From Cohnella lubricantis (GTDB lineage: Bacteria; Bacillota; Bacilli; Paenibacillales; Paenibacillaceae): 64,000 nt of DNA. The stretch covers positions 20,558 to 84,557 of the forward strand of contig NZ_JACJVN010000012.1 in NCBI RefSeq assembly GCF_014212015.1, written 5' to 3'. The position numbers and the translations under genes are program-made. Every line of letters starts with the position of its first letter. Positions within the stretch are counted from its first letter, which is position 1. Of the stretch, positions 1 to 7,905 are shown piece after piece. Below the pieces are notes generated by a model, which saw nothing but the letters and a program-made list of their open reading frames with translations, ran no database searches and was not told the DNA's origin.

Positions 1-162
1 ATCGATCATATACCGCACCTTGGCGGCCGTATTCTCAAACTTCAAGCTCTTGCGCTCGACTTCCGCCATGAACGCTTCGACGGCTTCGCGATCCTTGTCC
101 AGTTGGAAGAAGCCTTCCTCATCGCGCTGCATCAGCAAATTATTGAGTTCAATATGACGCAA
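1..162 (-). CDS. nrdE: Class Ib ribonucleotide reductase alpha subunit, N-terminal part (runs off the left edge)
   Basis: Only the first 54 codons are inside the window. They read as the start of the aerobic class Ib ribonucleotide reductase large subunit (an N-terminus beginning RHIELNN, then a charged helical segment). The protein reduces ribonucleoside diphosphates to deoxyribonucleotides with NrdF. I chose the TTG at 162-160 because a good ribosome site (AGAGGTGA) lies 7 nt upstream inside the end of nrdI, and the reading frame overlaps the nrdI stop by a few bases, as in other nrdI-nrdE operons. Identity rests mainly on position directly after nrdI. Confidence 0.82.
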   Translation of the reverse strand, partial: MRHIELNNLLMQRDEEGFFQLDKDREAVEAFMAEVERKSLKFENTAAKVRYMID

Positions 163-508
163 CTGCCTTCACCTCTTTTAAGAATGTCTCCACGTCTTTG
201 GCTGTACCCGACAGCTCGAACTTGGACAGAATAGGAACGCCGTACTTCGATGAGATGTGATCCGCGCTGCGCGCGAAGCGATCTCCCCAGTTGCGGTTGC
301 CGCTGGCGGAGACGCCAACCATCTTCGCGTGATTGCGTTCCAGGAACGACATCACCTTCTCCGGCGGATTCCCGAATCCCGTCGTGTATGTAACAAGCAC
401 AAACGGCTCATCCAGCAAGGTCGACTCCTCGATTTGGATCGATGGGAGATCGAGCTTGCGAATGAACCGCTTCACATTGCCGGTACGGGAATCGTATGCA
501 ATCAGCAT
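149..508 (-). CDS. nrdI: NrdI flavodoxin, ribonucleotide reductase activator
   Basis: A 119-residue flavodoxin-like protein that supplies oxidant for assembling the dimanganese-tyrosyl cofactor of NrdF in class Ib ribonucleotide reductase. The FMN phosphate loop is at residues 5-13 (YDSRTGNVK), TTGFGNPP is near residue 42, and the diagnostic GVSASGNRNWG is at 65-75. The frame stays open upstream to 535, but ATG 508 gives the usual family start and has GGAGAGGAG about 11 nt upstream. It overlaps the start of nrdE and is first in the operon, about 210 nt downstream of a promoter carrying two NrdR boxes. Confidence 0.93.
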   Translation of the reverse strand: MLIAYDSRTGNVKRFIRKLDLPSIQIEESTLLDEPFVLVTYTTGFGNPPEKVMSFLERNHAKMVGVSASGNRNWGDRFARSADHISSKYGVPILSKFELSGTAKDVETFLKEVKAVASY

Positions 509-700
509 CTGGGGGACGTCTCCTCTCCACATCAAATAACAACAAAAGACGAATCCGGAACGATCTGGAAAGCCAATACCGAAAACGTCTCTCTAATGCC
601 GGAATGCTAGTCAGGGTCTGACATTAGGTACGGAAGTACGACAAATGTTCGCGCTCCCATCATCGAACCCGGTCGAAATGTCGGCTTCCCGGATTCGGAT

Positions 701-753
701 TAACTATATGTAGTTGATGTAATAAATCTAGCACCAAGATATAGGGAAGTCAA
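701..753 (-). promoter_or_regulatory. nrd operon promoter with two NrdR boxes
   Basis: Reading leftwards, -35 TTGACT (753-748) and -10 TAGATT (730-725) are 17 bp apart. Two near-consensus NrdR boxes are present: core CTATATGTAG at 704-713 and core CAAGATATAG (complement CTATATCTTG) at 735-744. Box centres are 31 bp apart, three helical turns, which is the spacing known for NrdR operators. One box lies between -35 and -10, the other just downstream of -10. NrdR represses nrd genes when dATP/ATP is high. The leader to nrdI is about 210 nt. Confidence 0.85.
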
Positions 754-1343
754 CCGTGTATTCGCTGAGAAAAATGTCGATGAGTCCCAGGAACTATTTT
801 GGGAATTGCGGACCGAATCCGCGGATCCGCTCCTATCAAAGCAAAGCAGCGACACCGCTAGAGGCGTCCGCTGCAAGATTAGGTCTTAAGATATTTTTTC
901 GATTCGAGTGGCGACGAGCTGATTCGGAGTGAGCGCATACCCGATGTCCCAGATGTCGACTCGATCCCCCTCAACCAGACAGAATCCGATGGCCTGCTAT
1001 CAATGGGACAGTGCGTTAAAATCCGGCTCGCCTTCCGACAGGAAGGCAGATTTAGCTTGTTCATGACCGCAGCCGCCGAACGACGGTCACTTGTACGATA
1101 GCCATAACAGCACACTCCTTCTTGGCGGTTGAGGTTCTCTCAAATTCATTTTAAAGGGAAGCATTATAATTTAGCTCATTAATTATTAAGGAGAAGTGTA
1201 GGGAGAGGGGACACGCGAGACGATCGTTTCCATGTTATACTAATGAGGATTTAGAGATTGTCAGATCATAGTTAACATAATCAATATTATGTATACATAT
1301 TTCGAATTTCAAGTTTTGATATTTTGATTAACGGGTGATAGAT
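754..1343. other. Intergenic region without a convincing gene
   Basis: Short open frames occur (for example a minus frame 879-1115 and plus-strand fragments near 774-932 and 880-1101), but none has a ribosome site, a recognisable protein or a believable start. A plus-strand extended -10 (TG-T-TATACT, 1233-1241) could serve xerS. An AT-rich tract with an inverted repeat (CATAAT-CAAT-ATTATG) follows before the xerS start. Confidence 0.5.
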
Positions 1344-2429
1344 ATGAATCTCCAGAAGAAGAAAGACCGCGAGGAACTGGATCGCCGCGTGCCGAGCATG
1401 CCCTGGTATGTTGAGAAGTTCGTGAACTACAAGCTGCCCGACCTCTCTCCTTCCTCCCTGCTCGAGTACGTTCGCGATTACGAGACGTTCTTCTCTTGGC
1501 TGATGGCGGAAGGACTGACGCAGGCTGCCAAGATGACCGAGATCCCGCTTGCGGATCTGGAACGGCTTCATATGGAGAGCGTCGACAATTACCGCATGTA
1601 CCTGTCGACGCGGACCGAGAACGCGAACAGCCGGACGACGATCTCGCGCAAGCTGTCGTCTCTTCGCTCCCTGTTCCACTATTTGAGCCAGATCGCGGAG
1701 GATGACGACTTCTACCCGCTCCTGAAGCGCAACGTCATGGCCAAGGTGTCGATCAAGCGCACCCAGAAGCCGAAGGATACGGCCGCCAAGCTAGAGGGCA
1801 AGCTGCTGCAGGAGGAAGAGATTCTCGAATTCATTAACTATATTAAACATGATTATGCGCACGATGTCGCTTCCAATAAGCAAGCGCTCCACGCGCATGA
1901 GCTGAACCATACGCGGGACGCCTGCATCGTGAGCCTCATTCTGAACTCCGGCCTGCGCGTGTCGGAGCTGGTGAACCTGAACGTCGACGATCTCGATCTG
2001 AAGAAGAAGCTGACCTACGTCTACCGCAAAGGTAAGAACGACGACACGTTCAAGACGCCGGTCTTCTTCCGCCATGATGCCGTCGAAGATCTGGAAGAGT
2101 ATTTGCGCCTGCGCGAGCTTCGGTACAAGGCGCCCAAACGCGAGAAAGCCCTCTTCCTCGCCGTGGCGAACGGCAAGAACGAGGGCTCCCGCATGACGAA
2201 GCGGGCGATTCAAGAGATGGTTATCAAATACGCCAAGCGATTTGGCAAGCCCTATCTCTCCGTCCACAAGCTCCGGCATTCGTTCGCGACGGACTACTAC
2301 TTGCGCAACGACCTGTACAAGACGCAAGAGCAGCTTGGCCACGCCTCGCCGGAGACGACGCAGATCTATGCGCATCTCACCGACAAGACGATGGAAGAAG
2401 CGATCGACCGCCGCCGAGAAGCTGAATGA
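1344..2429 (+). CDS. xerS: Tyrosine recombinase XerS, chromosome dimer resolution
   Basis: A 361-residue tyrosine recombinase of the XerS type, the single-enzyme alternative to XerC/XerD that resolves chromosome dimers at a dif site. The N-terminal SAM-like DNA-binding domain spans about 20-150 and the catalytic domain about 160-355. The catalytic set is visible: Arg205 (SGLRVSEL), Lys229, His308 and Arg311 (HKLRHSF), His333 (LGHASPETT) and nucleophile Tyr342. The length and the long insert before the catalytic arginine fit XerS rather than the roughly 300-residue XerC/D. Start: ATG 1344 with GGGTGA upstream, preferred over an in-frame GTG at 1335. It converges with the next gene. Confidence 0.93.
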   Translation: MNLQKKKDREELDRRVPSMPWYVEKFVNYKLPDLSPSSLLEYVRDYETFFSWLMAEGLTQAAKMTEIPLADLERLHMESVDNYRMYLSTRTENANSRTTISRKLSSLRSLFHYLSQIAEDDDFYPLLKRNVMAKVSIKRTQKPKDTAAKLEGKLLQEEEILEFINYIKHDYAHDVASNKQALHAHELNHTRDACIVSLILNSGLRVSELVNLNVDDLDLKKKLTYVYRKGKNDDTFKTPVFFRHDAVEDLEEYLRLRELRYKAPKREKALFLAVANGKNEGSRMTKRAIQEMVIKYAKRFGKPYLSVHKLRHSFATDYYLRNDLYKTQEQLGHASPETTQIYAHLTDKTMEEAIDRRREAE

Positions 2430-2467
2430 CGAAGCGAAGCATGGCGTGAACAGCAGGCTTGCGAGCG

Positions 2468-3487
2468 TTACCGCAGCTCCCGTTCGATCCAGACGGCGAG
2501 CTGCTTCTCATGCTCCCGCAGCCGATTCAATCCCGTCGCCGCGCTAACGGTCTGGATTCGCAGCGTCTCTTCCCCGTCTACGCCGTCCAGATATCGGCCG
2601 AGGAAGTGGACGAACACGTCCAATTTCCTCAGTTTGACAAGAGCCGGAATTGCCTCCTGCTCGTCTCCGCTAAGCTTCAAGTTCTCCGCGTAGCCTTCCA
2701 GAAACGCTGGAACGGTATCGTTCGCGGCTTCTCCATCCAGCAATGCCGACAGCACGACCGCCGGCTCCATCGCCCGCAGATCCCGCGTGCAGAATTCAAA
2801 GTCGATCACGGCTGTGACCGCGTTCGGATTCCCCTCTTCCGCCAGCATGTTGGAATCGTTGATATCGCCGTGCACGAGCTGATGCGGCAGTTCGCCAAGC
2901 CGCGACAATCGGCTCCGGAAGCGGCTCCATTCTTCGTGAATCGTACGCAGCTCTGCTGCGAGCGATCGGAACGCGGCCGGCGGACGCTCGCAGAAGTCCG
3001 CCACCTTCTCGGGCGGACAGGAAGGATGCGCCAGGTCCAGCTTATAATACGGCGGGTATACCGGCGGCGCGTTCACTCGAATACGGGCTAGCGCGCTGCT
3101 TAGCTGGCCCGCGGCGCGGCCGACAGCTCGGGCGCCAGCCGGACTCAAGCTGTCCGGCCTTCTGCCGGGCAAATACGCGAACAGGCATCCATATCGCTCC
3201 GTGCCGTCGTTCAGCCGGAAGTGCGTCTCGCCTGTCCGGTCGCGAACGGGCTGCGGAACCGCGAACGGCAGCCGTTCCGCAGCGAGCGCGAGCAGCGTCT
3301 CATGCTCGAAGCGAACCTTGGCCTCGTCCCGATGCGTCTCATACAAGCGAAGCACGTAGGTCTCGCCGTCTGATTGGACGTACCGGGTCGTATTGTTCCA
3401 GCCGCTCTCCCCTCCGCTCAGGAAGGTCCATTCCCCATCGGCGAAGTAGCGGCGCAGCGCTGAAGCGATAGCCGTAGCTGAGCTCAC
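2468..3487 (-). CDS. Phosphotransferase-fold protein (APH/choline kinase family)
   Basis: A 339-residue protein with the aminoglycoside phosphotransferase fold. The catalytic loop HGDINDSN is at 206-213 (Asp208 as base, Asn213 as metal ligand) and a DFG-equivalent IDFEF at 228-232, with an N-terminal ATP-binding lobe around 20-110. The family includes small-molecule kinases for aminoglycosides, homoserine, choline and sugars; the substrate cannot be told from sequence, and it is not one of the known resistance enzymes by eye. The GTG start overlaps the stop of the upstream stalk-GH18 gene (GTGA), so the two are translationally coupled. It ends 38 bp from convergent xerS. Confidence 0.8.
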   Translation of the reverse strand: MSSATAIASALRRYFADGEWTFLSGGESGWNNTTRYVQSDGETYVLRLYETHRDEAKVRFEHETLLALAAERLPFAVPQPVRDRTGETHFRLNDGTERYGCLFAYLPGRRPDSLSPAGARAVGRAAGQLSSALARIRVNAPPVYPPYYKLDLAHPSCPPEKVADFCERPPAAFRSLAAELRTIHEEWSRFRSRLSRLGELPHQLVHGDINDSNMLAEEGNPNAVTAVIDFEFCTRDLRAMEPAVVLSALLDGEAANDTVPAFLEGYAENLKLSGDEQEAIPALVKLRKLDVFVHFLGRYLDGVDGEETLRIQTVSAATGLNRLREHEKQLAVWIERELR

Positions 3488-4761
3488 GACGAGGGGGTCA
3501 CCGAAGCGTCGATCGCTTGAAGCTCGGCGTCGGTGAAGATTCCGAGACGCCAGAAGGCGACGCCGCTCAAGCCATAGCGCTTGGCGAGCCCCAGCTTGCT
3601 GGCGATCGAAGTCTCGTCTTCGCTGTCCATATTCACGCCAAGCAGCAGCTGCTCTTTCGAGACGCCGGCTTGAAGCGTCTGCTGGATAGCTTCATCGATC
3701 AACGCTAGCGGCTGAGACTTCTTATCAGCGGTATAATCATAGGCCATCAGAACGATCTCATCCGCGTACTTCGCCAGCGTTCCATAGTCATAGCCCTTGT
3801 ACGAGCTGTTCGGCGCATGAATTGCGAGCGAGAGCTTAAGGCCGAGCGGCGCCGCCTTCTCGTCCAGCTCCTTCACATATTCGTTCAATTGCTTCTTGGC
3901 GACTGCCGGATCATCCTTCAGCCCAAGACCTTCATAATCGAGCATAATGCCGCCAAAGCCTCTCTCCGAAGCGACCTCAATCATCTCGCCGATCGAGCTT
4001 GAGCGTAATTGCGGATCCGTCATCACCTTCGTCAGTTGCCGACTGCCGTCGACTCCGGAGACCATGAGATACGTATCCTTGTTCGAATCATTAACGTCCT
4101 TAACGATCGACTGCGGCGTAACATCGCCAGCTGGCTGCGGCCACTTATAAACTTTGCCGCCCGTCGTGAACTGGCTGTTCTCATTAATCTCGCTCCAACC
4201 GAAAGCCACCGCGTTAAGAGAATTCGTGCGATCCAGTTGATCGTAGGAGCTGATTGCATAGAAGCCTAGCAAGCGCATCTCTCGCTGCGGCGATTCAATA
4301 GAGACGGTATGCGCCGTTTGATTCCAGCCGGTCTTCGCGCCGAACTGATCGGCGAACACCCGCAGCGGAATCAGCACATGTCCTTGTTGATTGACGGGAG
4401 CCTCTAACAGTTCAATATTCGTTCCGTCAACTGCAGCCGTCTTCTGCCCGACGGTCAGCTTCAATTGAACCGGCTGTCCGTCACCGCTTAAACCGGATGC
4501 GGTAATCGTCTTCGCGGTCTGATTCCACACGACCGAGACGCCTAGCGCCTCCGCTATAGCGCGGAATGGAACCATCGTCACGCCTTGCTTGATGATCGGC
4601 GCTGAATCGAACGGCAGCGCATACCCGTCCAACAAGATTTGGACCGCGTCGCTGCCCGTCCCCGCTGCTGCTGCGTGCGAATATCCCGCTGGCGCTGCCG
4701 CATACAGAGAGGCTGCCAATACGGCTGCCGCAGCTGTTCTCCCCCAATGGTGCTTGTTCAC
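3484..4761 (-). CDS. Secreted stalk-domain GH18 glycosidase-like protein
   Basis: A 425-residue exported protein. A signal peptide (about 1-31) ends at an Ala-rich stretch. Residues about 40-155 are a copper-amine-oxidase N-terminal 'stalk' domain (PF07833), with paired repeats of the type MVPFRAIAEALG and LIPLRVFADQFG. Residues about 163-420 are a GH18 TIM barrel; GIMLDYEGL at 271-279 carries the catalytic Glu277 of the DxxDxE motif, and LMAYDY near 340 is the typical strand. It resembles spore-lytic and chitinase-like GH18 proteins of Bacillales that act on N-acetylglucosamine polymers of the cell wall. GTG start with GGAAGGGAG upstream. Confidence 0.85.
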   Translation of the reverse strand: MNKHHWGRTAAAAVLAASLYAAAPAGYSHAAAAGTGSDAVQILLDGYALPFDSAPIIKQGVTMVPFRAIAEALGVSVVWNQTAKTITASGLSGDGQPVQLKLTVGQKTAAVDGTNIELLEAPVNQQGHVLIPLRVFADQFGAKTGWNQTAHTVSIESPQREMRLLGFYAISSYDQLDRTNSLNAVAFGWSEINENSQFTTGGKVYKWPQPAGDVTPQSIVKDVNDSNKDTYLMVSGVDGSRQLTKVMTDPQLRSSSIGEMIEVASERGFGGIMLDYEGLGLKDDPAVAKKQLNEYVKELDEKAAPLGLKLSLAIHAPNSSYKGYDYGTLAKYADEIVLMAYDYTADKKSQPLALIDEAIQQTLQAGVSKEQLLLGVNMDSEDETSIASKLGLAKRYGLSGVAFWRLGIFTDAELQAIDASVTPSS

Positions 4762-4797
4762 GTACGATTCTCCCTTCCCGGCTGCTTCATCGTTAAG

Positions 4798-4852
4798 ACT
4801 CTAGTACAATCCACTAGATTATAACAGAATTAATAGAACTCTAGTAATCTAG
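4798..4852 (-). promoter_or_regulatory. Promoter of the stalk-GH18 gene, flanked by repeats
   Basis: On the minus strand an extended -10 (TG-T-TATAAT; TATAAT at 4823-4818) lies about 57 bp before the GTG start. It is enclosed by a direct repeat ACTCTAGTA at 4798-4806 and 4838-4846 (40 bp apart), and by an inverted repeat CTAGATTA (4814-4821) and TAATCTAG (4845-4852), one arm of which covers the -10. No good -35 is visible. The layout suggests an operator; the regulator is unknown. Confidence 0.5.
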
Positions 4853-4935
4853 CGCAAGACCTAAGTTGTTCGCCAAGCTACACAAAGAAAGCCGCCGCGT
4901 CTCCTCGCAGCAGCTTCTGTACAGTTGATATCCGA

Positions 4936-5481
4936 TTACAATGAGGCTACCCATTCCGAACGAAGCAAGCCCATCTGAATGACGTCGACGTAAGCGCCAT
5001 TCTTGAACTGTCTCTCGCGCAGCCTGCCTTCCTCTTTGAACCCGCACCGCAAGTAACTTCGATACGCGCGTTCGTTGTCGTCGTACACTTCCAGCTCGAG
5101 GCGGTTCAAATTCATCTCGCGGAAGGCGAACGCCATGAGCAGCTTCATCGCTTCGGTGCCAAAGCCTTGTCCGAGCTTGTCGACCGAGCCGATCACGATG
5201 CCGATCCGCCCGACGCGATTCTTCCAATCGATCGTATGGAGATTCGCCTCGCCGATGTACAGCTGCGTATCCGCATCCGCGATGACGAACCCGCGGCAGT
5301 CCGGCTTCGGGTCCATCATGGCGTTCAAGTAGGCTTCAGAAGCCTCCAACGTATGCGGGAACAGGAAATCGTCCGACAGAGAGCCGACTATTCTCGAATC
5401 GTTCACCCATGCGCGCAGCGGCACTAGATCCTCCAACCGGTATTCGCGCAGCATGACGCGTTCTCCGATCAAATGAGGCAT
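4936..5481 (-). CDS. GNAT acetyltransferase, RimJ/RimL-like
   Basis: A 181-residue GNAT N-acetyltransferase of the RimJ/RimL type. The N-terminal LIGERVMLREYRLEDL is characteristic, the acetyl-CoA pyrophosphate loop is LGQGFGTEA near residue 103, and the C-terminal NERAYRSYLRCGFKEEGRLR is the usual terminal helix and strand. Substrate is unknown; relatives acetylate protein N-termini or small amines. It starts 5 bp after the HD hydrolase gene and is probably the last gene of a gluQRS-HD-GNAT transcript. Confidence 0.83.
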   Translation of the reverse strand: MPHLIGERVMLREYRLEDLVPLRAWVNDSRIVGSLSDDFLFPHTLEASEAYLNAMMDPKPDCRGFVIADADTQLYIGEANLHTIDWKNRVGRIGIVIGSVDKLGQGFGTEAMKLLMAFAFREMNLNRLELEVYDDNERAYRSYLRCGFKEEGRLRERQFKNGAYVDVIQMGLLRSEWVASL

Positions 5482-5486
5482 TCGCC

Positions 5487-6110
5487 TTACGCCTCCTTAT
5501 CGGATGGATCGTCCGCGAGCAGCCCTCGATCGACCGCGCGCTGCAGTAATTCATCGATGAAGCTGCCAATCTTCGGCGAAGCCAGCCGAATCGGCTCCAT
5601 CCGCTTTAACACTTGCGAGCGCAGGATGCCATGCTGCTTCCAAGAATAGCCTTCGTTGTAGTAGTTGTGCAGCAGCGGCATCATTCGATCCATGGCGGCG
5701 GCGAATATCGCTTCCGGCGTCTGCATCTCTTCGAACTCGCGCCAGAGCGCCATGATCCGCTCGGCTTGATCGTCCGGCAGCAAGCCGAAGATCCGGTTGG
5801 CCGCCGCCATCTCGCGTTCCTCTTTGTCGCTGTAGCCTGCCGTATCGTAAGCGAACGTATCGCCTGCGTCGATCTCGACGATATCGTGCACGAGCAACAG
5901 CTTAATGACATGCGACAAGTCCGGCTTCGGCTCCGGCGCATGCTCGTGCAGCACCATCGCCAGCAGCGAGATGTGCCAGGAGTGCTCGGCCGTATTCTCG
6001 TGCCGGCTGCCGTCCATAATGGTGGTGCGGCGCATAACGGTCTTGAGCTTATCCGCTTCCTTCATGAAGTCCATCTGCTGCGACAGCCGTTGATCCTTCC
6101 ATATCTCCAT
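5487..6110 (-). CDS. HD-domain hydrolase, YfbR/HDDC2-like
   Basis: A 207-residue HD-superfamily metal-dependent phosphohydrolase. The metal ligands are visible: His43 (TAEHSWH), His75-Asp76 (LLVHDIVEID) and Asp141 (AMDRMMP). The H..HD..D arrangement and the EHSWH motif match the HDDC2/YfbR group, whose characterised members remove phosphate from deoxynucleoside 5'-monophosphates. That activity is an inference from the family. It sits 29 bp after gluQRS and 5 bp before the acetyltransferase, on the same strand. Confidence 0.8.
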   Translation of the reverse strand: MEIWKDQRLSQQMDFMKEADKLKTVMRRTTIMDGSRHENTAEHSWHISLLAMVLHEHAPEPKPDLSHVIKLLLVHDIVEIDAGDTFAYDTAGYSDKEEREMAAANRIFGLLPDDQAERIMALWREFEEMQTPEAIFAAAMDRMMPLLHNYYNEGYSWKQHGILRSQVLKRMEPIRLASPKIGSFIDELLQRAVDRGLLADDPSDKEA

Positions 6111-6139
6111 GTACAGCGCTCCTTCTGCGTCTACTGCAT

Positions 6140-7123
6140 CTATTCACAATCCAACAAGTGACGATTCCAATTATCCTGCAGCGTGACCGCCTCATGGGCG
6201 ATGCGCTCCGGGTTCCACTCCGGGATCAGCGCCTCCGGCGTTGCCGGCGACGGCTCGTCCCGCAATCCCGTCAGCCAGGCGAGCCAGCCGACGAGACGCT
6301 CCGGCGCGACGCCTTGCTCTCGCAGCGAGGATACTGACACGTCCCCATGCCGCTTCGACAAGCGGCTGCCGTCCGGACCAAGCAGCAGCGGACCATGCGC
6401 GAACCGCGGCGGCGGCGCGCCGAGCGCCTCATACAGCGCGAGCTGACGGGGTGTCGAGTCGAGCAGATCCCAGCCGCGGAACACATCCGTCACTTGCATC
6501 TCGATATCATCCACGACGACAGCCAGCTGGTAACCGATGATGCCGTCCGCCCGCTTCACGACGAAGTCGCCTCCCGCTCCGGCGGCGAACATCTGCGGAC
6601 CAGCTGCGCCGTCCGTGAAGGCGATGCTTCGATTCGGCATCGCGAACCGCAACGACGGCGTCTTTCTCGCCTGCCTATCCGCGCGTTCCTCCGGCGTCAG
6701 CCGGCGGCAGCGGCCGTCGTAGACGGCGCCTTCGGCGGCGAGCCCGTGCGGCGCGCTGGCGATCGCTTGCAATTCAGCGCGGCTGCAATAGCACGGATAC
6801 AGCAGCCCGTCCCGGCGCAGCCGTTCAAGCGCCGCTTCATAACGATCCAGCCGCGCGCTCTGCTCATACGGTTCGAAGTCTCCGCCAACGTCAGGACCCT
6901 CATCCCAATCGAGCCCGAGCCAGCGCATCTCATCCATGATCCGCTGCGCCATACCAGGCTTGCAGCGCGGAGCGTCCAGATCTTCGATCCGCAGAATCAT
7001 CGCGCCTCCTGCGGAGCGGACTTGCAGCCAGGCAAGCAGCGCGGTGGCGGCGTTGCCCAGATGCAGCTGGCCGGAAGGCGTCGGCGCGAACCGGCCGCGA
7101 ATGCTGGCAGATGATCTGTTCAC
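6140..7123 (-). CDS. gluQ: Glutamyl-queuosine tRNA(Asp) synthetase
   Basis: A 327-residue truncated glutamyl-tRNA synthetase paralogue without an anticodon-binding domain. It activates glutamate and attaches it to queuosine at the wobble base of tRNA(Asp). Visible are the HIGH-type signature PTPSGQLHLGNAA (14-26), a zinc-site pattern CYCSR...YDGRC near 115-140, the RIEDLDAPR strand and the KMSKS equivalent RLSKRHG near residue 260. I chose GTG 7123, which has GAGAGGAAG upstream, over an in-frame start at 7177; this gives the usual family length. Confidence 0.92.
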   Translation of the reverse strand: MNRSSASIRGRFAPTPSGQLHLGNAATALLAWLQVRSAGGAMILRIEDLDAPRCKPGMAQRIMDEMRWLGLDWDEGPDVGGDFEPYEQSARLDRYEAALERLRRDGLLYPCYCSRAELQAIASAPHGLAAEGAVYDGRCRRLTPEERADRQARKTPSLRFAMPNRSIAFTDGAAGPQMFAAGAGGDFVVKRADGIIGYQLAVVVDDIEMQVTDVFRGWDLLDSTPRQLALYEALGAPPPRFAHGPLLLGPDGSRLSKRHGDVSVSSLREQGVAPERLVGWLAWLTGLRDEPSPATPEALIPEWNPERIAHEAVTLQDNWNRHLLDCE

Positions 7124-7172
7124 GCGAATTCTTCCTCTCCCTACTCTTTCTATCCATTGTAACATAGAACGG

Positions 7173-7222
7173 TTCATATTCAGTTCATATCAAACGCGCA
7201 TGATATACTGTGACGAGGAGGA
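7173..7222 (+). promoter_or_regulatory. Promoter of the two-component operon with 11-bp direct repeats
   Basis: An extended -10 (TG-A-TATACT; 7204-7209) lies 22 bp before the regulator's ATG. Upstream are two copies of TTCATAT at 7173-7179 and 7184-7190, exactly 11 bp apart, in place of a clear -35. Direct repeats at one helical turn beside a weak -35 are the typical binding pattern of OmpR/PhoB-type regulators, so autoactivation is likely. The ribosome site GAGGAGG is at 7215-7221. Confidence 0.6.
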
Positions 7223-7230
7223 TGGGATGA

Positions 7231-7905
7231 ATGGCTAAATTGTTAATCGTTGACGACGATCCGCATATTCGCGAACTGGTCGCGCTTTTTCTATCGAAGG
7301 AAGGCTTCGATACGCATGAAGCTTCCGATGGTATGGAGGCTTTGAAGCTGATGGAGACCGTCCGCTTCGATCTGGCGGTCGTCGACGTCATGATGCCGAA
7401 CATGGACGGCTGGGAGCTGGTCTCGGAGCTTCGCGCGAGCGAAGACTTCCCGATCCTGATGCTGACCGCCAGAGGCGAGACGTCGCAGAAGGTGAAGGGC
7501 TTCGAGCTGGGAGCGGACGATTATCTCGTCAAGCCGTTCGAGCCCGCGGAGCTGGTTATGCGCGTGAGAGCGCTGCTGAAGCGGTACAAGATCTCGCTGT
7601 CCCAGAGCATACAAGTCGGACATGTCCGATTGGACCGCAAGACATATGAGCTTGCCATTAACGATCAAGCGCTGACGCTTCCGCTTAAGGAGTTCGAATT
7701 GTTGTTCAAGCTGGCGAGCTACCCAGGCAAGACGTTCTCGCGAGAACAGCTAATCGAGCAAATATGGGGCTATGACTACGAAGGCGACGAGCGGACGGTC
7801 GACGTCCATATCAAACGTCTGAGAGAGCGTTTCTCCGAAGAAGAGCACGGATTCCGAATCACGACGATTCGAGGACTCGGGTACCGGCTGGAGGTGCTGG
7901 CTTGA
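7231..7905 (+). CDS. OmpR-family response regulator
   Basis: A 224-residue response regulator. The receiver domain (1-115) has the acidic pair DDD at 8-10, phospho-acceptor Asp52 (VVDVMMP), the Thr of MLTAR and Lys of LVKPF; the winged-helix DNA-binding domain (about 130-222) contains WGYDYEGDERTVDVHIKRLR. That segment is close to HssR, but the pair has no haem exporter beside it, so I do not assign HssR. It overlaps the kinase gene by four bases (TTGA). Confidence 0.9.
   Translation: MAKLLIVDDDPHIRELVALFLSKEGFDTHEASDGMEALKLMETVRFDLAVVDVMMPNMDGWELVSELRASEDFPILMLTARGETSQKVKGFELGADDYLVKPFEPAELVMRVRALLKRYKISLSQSIQVGHVRLDRKTYELAINDQALTLPLKEFELLFKLASYPGKTFSREQLIEQIWGYDYEGDERTVDVHIKRLRERFSEEEHGFRITTIRGLGYRLEVLA

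Noticed and set aside
879..1115. 78-residue minus-strand open frame upstream of xerS, and plus-strand fragments near 774-932 and 880-1101
   Set aside because: No ribosome site, no plausible start or family, odd composition; treated as non-coding.
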